Part shown: positions 1 through 5,315 of the stretch, in pieces
Layout: the number at the start of each line of letters is the position of its first letter
How positions within the stretch are numbered: position 1 is the stretch's first letter
Origin: DASUKL01 sp036278755
GTDB taxonomy: Bacteria; Chloroflexota; Limnocylindria; Limnocylindrales; CSP1-4
Assembly: GCA_036278755.1 (NCBI GenBank)
Contig: DASUKL010000021.1
Span: 1-6,992 of the forward strand
Direction: 5' to 3'
DNA: 6,992 nt
The notes under the pieces: generated by a model
Databases searched by the model: none
Told to the model about the DNA's origin: nothing
The model's input: the letters and a program-made list of their open reading frames with translations, nothing else
Program-made: the position numbers and the translations under genes

Positions 1-5
1 CCTCC
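1..5 (-). promoter_or_regulatory. Shine-Dalgarno-like GGAGG for a gene beyond the left edge
   Basis: On the minus strand, 16 nt after the pyrF stop codon, the sequence reads GGAGG and then leaves the window. This is a perfect anti-16S core. Its place just after a stop suggests that another co-oriented gene starts within about 5-12 nt outside the window. That gene cannot be seen, so the call rests on the motif and position only. Confidence 0.3.
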
Positions 6-21
6 GGCGAGCGCTACCCAA

Positions 22-885
22 CTATCGTAGCACCGCCAGTCGGGCCGACCAGCCGGCGGCTGCCTCGCTGACGGCGGCCTCCGGGTCGGCGGTCGCCCGC
101 GCCGCGCCAGCGATCCCGCGCGAGACGCTGACCAGCAGGCCGTGGCCTGGCCGCTCGGCCCAAGGCCCGTCACGCACGCCCCCCGAGGCCAGGACTGCGG
201 CCTCGTCGCCACCTTGGGCCCCCAGGCCAGGCACGAGGAAGGGCAGGCCCGGGGCCGTCTCGCGGATGGCCGCCAGCTCGCGCGGGGCCGTGGCGCCCAC
301 GACGAGGCCGATCGTACCGTAGTGCGCAGACCAGCCCTCGGCCAGGCGGGCCACCCGCCGATGGACGGCCTCCGCGGGCCAACCGGCCGCCAGGTCTGCC
401 CCCACGACCAGGTCCTGGATGTCCCCGGCCCCCTCGTTGGAGGTCCGGCAGAGGAGATAGACGAAGCGGTCCTCGCGCTCGAGGAGCGGGGCGATGGCGG
501 TGCTGCCGAGGTAGGGAGAGGCGGTCACCGCGTCGGCCCCCAGGCCGTCGTAAAGGGCCGCCGCGTGGCGGGCGGCGGTCGAGCCGATGTCACCGCGCTT
601 GGCGTCGGCCACGAACGGCACGTCGGCCGGGATGCGGGCCCGCAAGCGCTCGAGCGCCGCCAGCCCGGCGCTGCCGAAGGCCTCGAAGAAGGCCAGGTTG
701 GCCTTCACCGCGGCGACCCACGGCAGCCCGGCATCGAGGACCAGGGCAGCGAACCGTTCGACGCCCGCCACGTCCGGGCTGAAGCCCGGCGGCAGGCCCG
801 CAGGGTCGGGATCGAGGCCCAGGCAGAGGACCGACCCGACGCGCGCCGTCCTGGCCGCCAGGCGAGCGGCGAAGGGCTCACTCAC
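22..885 (-). CDS. pyrF: Orotidine 5'-phosphate decarboxylase, type 2 (PyrF)
   Basis: Cytoplasmic enzyme that decarboxylates orotidine 5'-monophosphate to UMP, the last step of de novo pyrimidine synthesis. The protein has 287 residues, the usual size for the long group-2 (mycobacterial/Myxococcus-type) family and longer than the ~230-residue group 1. Visible motifs: LGLDPDP at about 22-28 (first barrel strand), K61 in VKANLAFFEAFG, the catalytic D-x-K-x-x-D signature DAKRGDIGST at 94-103, TASPYLG at 121-127, RTSNEG at 147-152, VVGAT at 195-199, the phosphate-binding PGLGAQGG at 219-226 and SRGI at 255-258. The chosen start is the GTG of a GTGA overlap with the stop of the upstream propeller gene. 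The frame stays open further upstream, but the extra 40 residues (His/Pro/Arg-rich) only mirror the neighbour's Pro/Thr tail. No Shine-Dalgarno sequence precedes the GTG, so initiation probably depends on translational coupling. Function is secure from the motif set. Confidence 0.95.
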   Translation of the reverse strand: MSEPFAARLAARTARVGSVLCLGLDPDPAGLPPGFSPDVAGVERFAALVLDAGLPWVAAVKANLAFFEAFGSAGLAALERLRARIPADVPFVADAKRGDIGSTAARHAAALYDGLGADAVTASPYLGSTAIAPLLEREDRFVYLLCRTSNEGAGDIQDLVVGADLAAGWPAEAVHRRVARLAEGWSAHYGTIGLVVGATAPRELAAIRETAPGLPFLVPGLGAQGGDEAAVLASGGVRDGPWAERPGHGLLVSVSRGIAGAARATADPEAAVSEAAAGWSARLAVLR

Positions 886-2192
886 GGGGTCGGGGTCGGG
901 GAGCCGCCGAGGTCCGAGCTGGGGCTGGCGGTGGGAGCCGGGGTGGGGGTGGGCGTGGCGGCCGGCGTCGTCGGCTCGGTCGGCAGGTCGCTGGCCGGGG
1001 TCCACCAGGCCAGTCCGGAGGGGCCGTCGAGCTGGCTATCCGTCGTCAGCCGCCAGGTCTTGATCACAGCGAAGGGCTTGCCCGGGCCGAGCTGGACGAG
1101 CTCGAGGTCGATGGAGATGCCGTCGACGTGGAGGAAGGCGATCCAGCTGCCGTCAGGGGACCAGACCGGGGCGAAGCTCTGACCGTCGTTCGTGAGGCGG
1201 GCCACCTCCGCCCCGGAGGACGCGTCGAGGATGACGACGTCGCGGCCGCGACCGTTCTCCACGCTCTCGGCGGCGATCCACTGCCCGTCCGGCGACCAGC
1301 TGGGCCGGCCGTAGCCCGGCCCGGTCAGGAAGCGGTAGCGTTTGGTGCTCACGGCGTAGAGGGCGATGCGCGGGGCGGCCAGGCTGGGGTCCGAGGCGGC
1401 GCGTGCCTGGTAGGTGAAGGCGATGGCCGTGCCCTTGGGGTTCCAGGCCGGGTCGCTATGTCCCAGGGCGGTGTAGCTGGGCAGGTTCGGGGTCGTGACC
1501 GTGCCACCGGCGGCGGGCATGAGGCTGAGCACGACGTTGCCGCCGTTCGGGGCGTCGGCGTTGGACACCATGGCCAGGGTCTCGGCGTCGGGGCTGAGCT
1601 CGGGCTGGAGGTTCCAGCTGAACCAGTAGTGGCCGCCGCCGGTCGAGTACAGGCCGTTGCGGACGACGGCCGCACTGCCGCCGCCAACGGAGGGCCGGCG
1701 CATGATCACCGGGTACTCGAGGTCGTAGTTCTGGGCCACGCCCTGATACACGGCCGGGCCGTGCTTGGAGCGGGTCTGGACGTAGTAGATGGTGCTCCCG
1801 TCCGGGCTCCAGGACGGCGACGAGTCGTTGGCGTCGCTGGTCAGGCGCCGCACCGCCGTGCTGTCGATGGCCCAGATGTCACCGGCTTTGACGAAGAGGA
1901 TGGTGCCCTTGTAGCCGGGCCGGGCCACCGGTGGCGGGGTATAGACGACCGAGGGATTGGGGGTGTGGTCCGCCGCGCCGCCTCCGCCACCTCCGCCACC
2001 GTCACCGCCCGAGGTCCGACCGAACGGCAGCGCCCCCAGGTCGCCGAAGAGGAACGCGAGGCTGAGGGCGGCCGCCAGGACGAGCGCCAGGAGGGCCGAC
2101 AGAGGGCCCAGCGGAGCCGCACGGAGGAAGCCCGGCGCGGCCGCCCGGGACGGGCCGCGCGGCCCGGACGGTCGAGGTCGCTGGCCGCTCAC
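882..2192 (-). CDS. Membrane-anchored WD40/TolB-like beta-propeller (PD40) protein
   Basis: Exact function unknown. From the GTG start it has 436 residues: an Arg/Pro-rich basic N-terminus (1-27), one hydrophobic segment at about 28-50 (PLGPLSALLALVLAAALSLA), a Gly-rich linker with eight consecutive Gly (62-72), then a propeller. At least five blades carry the PD40/TolB signature W-S-P-D-G or a variant: about 126-138 (PSWSPDGSTIYYV), 197-210, 248-261 (PAWNPKG), 297-310 (PSWSPDGQW) and 342-355 (PVWSPDGSW). The last ~36 residues are a Pro/Thr/Ser tail. The basic N-terminus before the helix predicts an N-in, C-out anchor with the propeller outside the membrane. There is no lipobox Cys. The GTG at 2192 has GGAG 10 nt upstream and begins 16 nt after the recJ stop. 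An in-frame ATG at 2255 would add 21 residues and overlap recJ by 47 nt, but lacks a well-placed ribosome site. The family often acts as a binding scaffold; the partner is unknown. Confidence 0.85.
   Translation of the reverse strand: MSGQRPRPSGPRGPSRAAAPGFLRAAPLGPLSALLALVLAAALSLAFLFGDLGALPFGRTSGGDGGGGGGGGAADHTPNPSVVYTPPPVARPGYKGTILFVKAGDIWAIDSTAVRRLTSDANDSSPSWSPDGSTIYYVQTRSKHGPAVYQGVAQNYDLEYPVIMRRPSVGGGSAAVVRNGLYSTGGGHYWFSWNLQPELSPDAETLAMVSNADAPNGGNVVLSLMPAAGGTVTTPNLPSYTALGHSDPAWNPKGTAIAFTYQARAASDPSLAAPRIALYAVSTKRYRFLTGPGYGRPSWSPDGQWIAAESVENGRGRDVVILDASSGAEVARLTNDGQSFAPVWSPDGSWIAFLHVDGISIDLELVQLGPGKPFAVIKTWRLTTDSQLDGPSGLAWWTPASDLPTEPTTPAATPTPTPAPTASPSSDLGGSPTPTP
886..953 (+). other. G-quadruplex-capable G-tract cluster at propeller/pyrF junction
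   Basis: The plus strand, which is the template strand for both genes, has GGGG at 886-889, 892-895, 898-901 and 921-924, then runs of 3-5 G at 933-935, 940-943, 945-949 and 951-953. The last five tracts lie within 33 nt and fit an intramolecular G-quadruplex with short loops. The runs come from Pro and Thr codons in the propeller protein's C-terminal tail, so they may be a by-product of protein composition and codon bias. The transcript itself would be C-rich here. Confidence 0.4.
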
Positions 2193-2226
2193 CGGCGGGA
2201 CGCTCCGCTCACCGGACGGACGCTCC
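2187..2226 (-). repeat. 20-bp tandem duplication carrying GGAG + GTGAGC start module
   Basis: Two adjacent 20-bp units (2207-2226 and 2187-2206) match at 18 of 20 positions and differ only at two neighbouring bases in the middle. On the minus strand each unit begins with GGAG, continues with a 10-nt spacer and ends with GTGAGC. In the upstream unit the TGA inside GTGAGC is the recJ stop. In the downstream unit the GTG is the preferred start of the propeller gene. The repeat therefore duplicates a ribosome-binding site plus start/stop overlap. Confidence 0.75.
2189..2212 (-). other. Possible 7-codon minicistron between recJ and the propeller gene
   Basis: Starting at the GTG that overlaps the recJ stop as GTGA, the frame reads VSGASRR and ends in a TGA that overlaps the GTG of the propeller gene, again as GTGA. 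It has its own GGAG 10 nt upstream. Its C-terminal residues GASRR parallel the recJ C-terminus GASVR, as expected from the 20-bp duplication. It is probably a by-product of the duplication, possibly acting as a re-initiation relay. Whether it is translated is unknown. Confidence 0.25.
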
Positions 2227-4059
2227 GGCCGCTCCGACGACCGGCGACGGGGCATGTGCGGCGGCGCGTTCGAGCCCCTCGCGGCGCGCCATGGCCTGCG
2301 CGCGCAGGCCTGCCAGATGCCCGGCCGGGCCCACGTCGCGGAGCTCGAGCTGGAGCGACTCGTAACCACCGAACGTCCGGCTGACCAGGCGGGCGACGAC
2401 GTCGAGGCGATCCCCCTCAGCCACGGACGCAGCCAGGTCGGCCCGCTCGAAGGCGATGGCGTCGAGCACCTCTCGACCCTTGCGCAGCGTCAGGCTTGTA
2501 TGGCCGCCGCTGGCTGCCCGAGCCCGGACCACGGCCAGGCCCTCCACGCCCACGAGCGGCGGGGGGTTGCCGGGCCCGCTGGGGCCCAGGGGCTCAAGGT
2601 CATGGAGGAGGCGGTAGTCGACATCGGCCGCCTCGACGGCGAGGTCCAGGCGCAGCTCCGGGCCCGCCTCGACCTCAGCTGCGGGCGTCGGGCCGGCGGC
2701 CGCTGCCACGAGGGACACGATGCGGTCGCGGAAGGCGCCGAAAGCGGCCGGGGCGAACTCGCAGCCGGCGGCCTGGGGATGCCCGCCGTAGCGTTCGAGG
2801 AGATCGGCGCAGGCCTCGAAGACCGCGGCCAGATCGGCCCGGCCCTCGGGTGCCCGAGCCGACGCCCGCCAACTGGACCCGCCGGTGGCCACGACCACGG
2901 CCGGCCGGCCGGACTCCTCGGCCAGACGTCCGGCCACGAGGCCGATGATGCCCACCGGCCAGTCGGCGGCCACGACGATGGCTGCCGCGTCGGCCAGGGC
3001 AGCGACCGCCTGACGTGCCGCGATGAGCGCCGTCCGGGTAAGCTCGCGACGGGCCAGGTTGGCCGCCTCGAGGCGTTCGGCCAGCGGCGCCGCGGCCTCT
3101 GGCCCGGCGGCCAGGAGCAGCTCCGCGGCGAGGGTCGCCTCCCCCATCCGTCCGCCGGCGTTGAGCCGCGGCGCGATCTGGAAGGCGATCGTCTCGAGGT
3201 CGACGCGCTCGGGGGCCAGGTGGGCCGCGGCCAGCAGGGCGGCCAGGCCTGGCCGGGCCTGGCCGCGCAGCCGCTCGAGCCCCAGACGGGCGATGGCTCG
3301 GTTCTCGCCGGCGATGGGGGCCACGTCGGCCACGGTGCCGATGGTCGCCAGATCGCTCAGCTCGAGAGCCGCCCGAGGGTCGCCGCTCAGCTCACCGAGC
3401 AGCAGCTGAACGAGCTTGAAGGCCACTCCGGTGCCGGCCAGACGGTCGTCCGGGTAGCGGCTGTCGGGCCGGTGGGGGTTGACCAGGGCCGCCGCGTCGG
3501 GCAACGCCGGGGGCACGTGGTGATGGTCGGTGATGAGGACGTCGATCCCCGCGGACCGGGCCAGCGCCACCTCGGCCGTGCTGCTCGTGCCGGTGTCGAC
3601 GGTGATCAGCAGGCTCCGCCCCGCCGCGCGGGCCGCGGTGATGGCCGCGGCCGAGAGCCCGTGCCCCTCCCCCGCCCGATCCGGCACGTAGGGCGCCACG
3701 TCGAGTCCCAGGCGCCGCAGGCCGAGGGTCATGATGGCCAGCCCGGTCAGCCCGTCGGCGTCGAAATCGCCGAAGACGAGGACCCGCTCGCCGGCGGTCC
3801 GGGCGACGGCGATGCGGGCCAGGAACCGTTCGGCGTCGGGCAGCAGGCGCGGGTCGTGGAGGCCTGCCTCGGCGGGGCCGATGGCGGCGGCCAGCTCGGC
3901 CGGCGCACGGAGGCCCCGGCCCGCGAAGAGGGCCGCCGAGCGGGCCGTCAGGCCGTGGGCGACGGCCGCGGCCACGAGGTCGGGCGACGGAGGGGTCGGG
4001 TCGGGGAGGCGCCAGCGGTGGGTCGGGGTGACGGAGCCCATCGCCGGCGATGATGACAC
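2209..4059 (-). CDS. recJ: Single-stranded-DNA-specific 5'-3' exonuclease RecJ
   Basis: Cytoplasmic DHH-superfamily nuclease that degrades single-stranded DNA 5' to 3', using Mn2+/Mg2+, in recombination, base-excision and mismatch repair. The 616 residues are slightly longer than the usual ~560-580. Seen in order: motif I GDFDADG at 97-103 (D98, D100, D102), motif II VDTGTSS at 154-160 (D155), motif III with the family-naming DHH at 178-180, LAGTGVAFKL at 207-216, motif IV TVADVAPIAGENR with D245, PRLNAGGRMG at 297-306, the DHHA1 signature GGHPQAAG at 425-432, and a C-terminal OB-type domain at about 466-576. All expected metal ligands are present, so the enzyme should be active. The last ~35 residues are a low-complexity Ala/Arg tail. 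The start is GTG at 4059; an in-frame TAA at 4078-4080 limits any extension. An ATG at 4041 is the only close alternative, and neither has a good Shine-Dalgarno. It lies 44 nt after secF. Confidence 0.95.
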   Translation of the reverse strand: MSSSPAMGSVTPTHRWRLPDPTPPSPDLVAAAVAHGLTARSAALFAGRGLRAPAELAAAIGPAEAGLHDPRLLPDAERFLARIAVARTAGERVLVFGDFDADGLTGLAIMTLGLRRLGLDVAPYVPDRAGEGHGLSAAAITAARAAGRSLLITVDTGTSSTAEVALARSAGIDVLITDHHHVPPALPDAAALVNPHRPDSRYPDDRLAGTGVAFKLVQLLLGELSGDPRAALELSDLATIGTVADVAPIAGENRAIARLGLERLRGQARPGLAALLAAAHLAPERVDLETIAFQIAPRLNAGGRMGEATLAAELLLAAGPEAAAPLAERLEAANLARRELTRTALIAARQAVAALADAAAIVVAADWPVGIIGLVAGRLAEESGRPAVVVATGGSSWRASARAPEGRADLAAVFEACADLLERYGGHPQAAGCEFAPAAFGAFRDRIVSLVAAAAGPTPAAEVEAGPELRLDLAVEAADVDYRLLHDLEPLGPSGPGNPPPLVGVEGLAVVRARAASGGHTSLTLRKGREVLDAIAFERADLAASVAEGDRLDVVARLVSRTFGGYESLQLELRDVGPAGHLAGLRAQAMARREGLERAAAHAPSPVVGAAGASVR

Positions 4060-4070
4060 GGGCCGCTCAC

Positions 4071-4090
4071 CAGCGCCTTAGCGGCGCCTG
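4071..4090 (-). other. Small hairpin in the secF-recJ spacer
   Basis: On the minus strand CAGGCGCC, loop GCTAA and GGCGCTG can form a 7-bp stem with one bulged G. It fills half of the 44-nt spacer and ends 11 nt before the recJ GTG. There is no T-run after it, so it does not look like an intrinsic terminator. It could be a weak attenuator or an RNA-processing site between secDF and recJ, or chance in GC-rich DNA. Confidence 0.3.
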
Positions 4091-4103
4091 GCCCCGTCCT
4101 TCC

Positions 4104-5315
4104 TCAGCGAGCGCGGGCGGCGATGAACTCCTGCTGCCGCTTGCGGTCGTCGTATTCGTGCCAGGCCACGAGCAGCTGACTGGCATTGAAGATCGACGAG
4201 TACGTCCCCGAGATGATGCCCAGCAGGAGGGCCAGGACGAAGACGCGGATGGGCTCGCCGCCGAAGAGCAGCAGCGCGCTGAGGGTGATGATCACCGTCA
4301 GCGAGGTGTTGAGCGACCGGCCCAGGGTCTGCAGCAGACTGTGGTTGACGATGGCCGAGAAGGGCTCGCCAGCGTGGCGCACCTTGTTCTCACGGATGCG
4401 GTCGAAGACGACGATCGTGTCGTGGACGCTGAAGCCGATCACGGTGAGGAGTGCGGTCACGAACAGGGCGTCGATCTCGACCCCGAAGAAGGTGCCGAGG
4501 ATGGCGAAGGTGCCGACGACCACGACCACGTCGTGGAGCAGCGCGGCCAGGGCGCAGGCGCCCATCCGCACGTCGCGGAAGCGGATCGTGATCCAGGTGA
4601 GGATGCCGAGCGAGCCGAAGATGATCAGCAGCAGCGTGTCGGTGGCCAGGTCCTGGCTGACGATGGGCCCCACCGAGCTCTGCTGAAGCTCGCCGTCGAT
4701 GGGCCCGAAGCGGGCCTGGAGAGCGGCTGCGAGGGCGCCGAGCTTGCCCTGGGTCGGGGGCTGGTAACCCGTCGCGGCTGGCGTCGGGCTGGGACTAGCC
4801 GTCGGGCTGGGGCTCGGACTCGGACTCGCGGAGGGGCTGGGGCTCGGGCTGGCTGAAGGGCTGGCCGTCGGGCTGGGACTGGCGGAGGCAGCCGGCGAAG
4901 CGCTGGCGATCGGGCTTGACGAAGCGCTCGGGCTGGACGACGCCGCCGGGCTGGCCGAAGCGCTGGGGCTAGGGGTGATGGCGAGGGTCGGGACCGGCGT
5001 CTCGACCGGGGCCGGCGTGGCCAGGCCGATGGGCTCCATGCGCATCCGGACGTACGAGCCCAGGGGGCCCTGGGTGATGGCCACCGTCGAGTCGGCCAGG
5101 CCCTGACCGGCCAGGACCTCCCGGACCGCCGTCGTCGTCGGCGTGCCGTCCTTGAAATGGACCTCCCAGATCGTGCCGCCGGTGTAGTCGTTGGAGAACT
5201 TCAGGCCGTCTTGACCCCCGCTGAGCGGGGTCAGGAGGATGAAGATGAGGCCGGGGATCGTGACCAGCAGGCTGAGGGCGAAGTACCACCGCCGCCGGCC
5301 GACGATGTCAAACAC
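4104..5315 (-). CDS. secF: Protein-export membrane protein SecF with a long Ser/Pro/Ala insertion
   Basis: Partner of SecD in the proton-motive-force-driven motor that helps pull preproteins out of SecYEG. From the GTG it has 403 residues, against about 290-320 for a usual SecF. Seen: TM1 at about 10-31, the DYTGGT motif at 43-48, the extracytoplasmic domain interrupted by a low-complexity stretch at 100-182, TM2 at about 226-245, TM3 at 252-276, TM4 at 280-300 running into GFSVHDTIVVFDRIREN at 294-310 (the SecF signature), TM5 at 336-352 and TM6 at 356-383, then a short basic tail. The GTG is preferred because VFDIVGRRRWYF is a typical SecF N-terminus and overlaps the secD stop by 8 nt (GTGTTTGA). 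An upstream ATG at 5351 would add 12 residues and overlap secD by 44 nt; neither has a clear Shine-Dalgarno. The conserved core is intact, so the protein should be functional despite the insertion. Confidence 0.95.
   Translation of the reverse strand: MFDIVGRRRWYFALSLLVTIPGLIFILLTPLSGGQDGLKFSNDYTGGTIWEVHFKDGTPTTTAVREVLAGQGLADSTVAITQGPLGSYVRMRMEPIGLATPAPVETPVPTLAITPSPSASASPAASSSPSASSSPIASASPAASASPSPTASPSASPSPSPSASPSPSPSPTASPSPTPAATGYQPPTQGKLGALAAALQARFGPIDGELQQSSVGPIVSQDLATDTLLLIIFGSLGILTWITIRFRDVRMGACALAALLHDVVVVVGTFAILGTFFGVEIDALFVTALLTVIGFSVHDTIVVFDRIRENKVRHAGEPFSAIVNHSLLQTLGRSLNTSLTVIITLSALLLFGGEPIRVFVLALLLGIISGTYSSIFNASQLLVAWHEYDDRKRQQEFIAARAR
4770..5018 (-). repeat. Low-complexity Ser/Pro/Ala-coding tract inside secF
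   Basis: About 83 codons read almost only Ser, Pro, Ala and some Thr, with many SP and SPSA units, giving a degenerate 6-9-bp periodicity in the DNA. Ser is written with AGC, AGT and TCC and Pro with CCG and CCC, so the array is not a clean recent microsatellite. The reading frame is kept throughout and conserved SecF sequence resumes afterwards. The plus strand is rich in runs of three or four G. Confidence 0.85.
5212..5233 (-). other. Strong hairpin within secF just after TM1 codons
   Basis: The sequence is an imperfect inverted repeat: a TGACCCCGC arm, a 3-nt loop, and the matching GCGGGGTCA arm with one extra base bulged. About 10 bp can pair. It encodes the residues that follow TM1 (TPLSGGQ). 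The RNA could fold stably, but in GC-rich coding sequence such hairpins also arise by chance. No T-run follows. Confidence 0.3.

Noticed and set aside
886..1005. Upstream extension of pyrF by 40 codons
   Set aside because: The added residues are a frame-shifted image of the propeller protein's Pro/Thr tail, and the GTGA overlap at 885 gives a family-typical N-terminus and length.
1975..2010. Trinucleotide-like CCGCCA/CCTCCG repeat in the propeller gene
   Set aside because: It is the coding sequence of the polyglycine linker with varied Gly codons; no sign of a separate repeat element.
142..2384. Two long overlapping plus-strand open frames (142-1182 and 1128-2384)
   Set aside because: They are antisense to pyrF and the propeller gene, with Gly/Arg/Asp-rich sequence and no family signature; they follow from the third-position GC bias of the real genes.
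2898..2912. CGGCCG-type perfect palindrome run in recJ
   Set aside because: It encodes part of the conserved SGRPAVVV region with ordinary GC-rich codons; no repeat copies or regulatory context are visible.
3241..3254. 14-bp perfect palindrome GGCCAGGCCTGGCC and the very frequent GGCCAGG word across the window
   Set aside because: The word is the complement of CTGGCC-type Leu-Ala codons, which are abundant in these Ala/Leu-rich proteins, and it shows no spacing or strand pattern typical of an uptake or Chi-like signal.
1957..4053. Very long plus-strand open frame of 698 codons, antisense to recJ and the propeller gene
   Set aside because: It lies opposite genes with unmistakable family motifs, has Gly/Arg/Gln/His-rich low-information composition and no recognisable domain. 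Long antisense frames are expected at this GC content.
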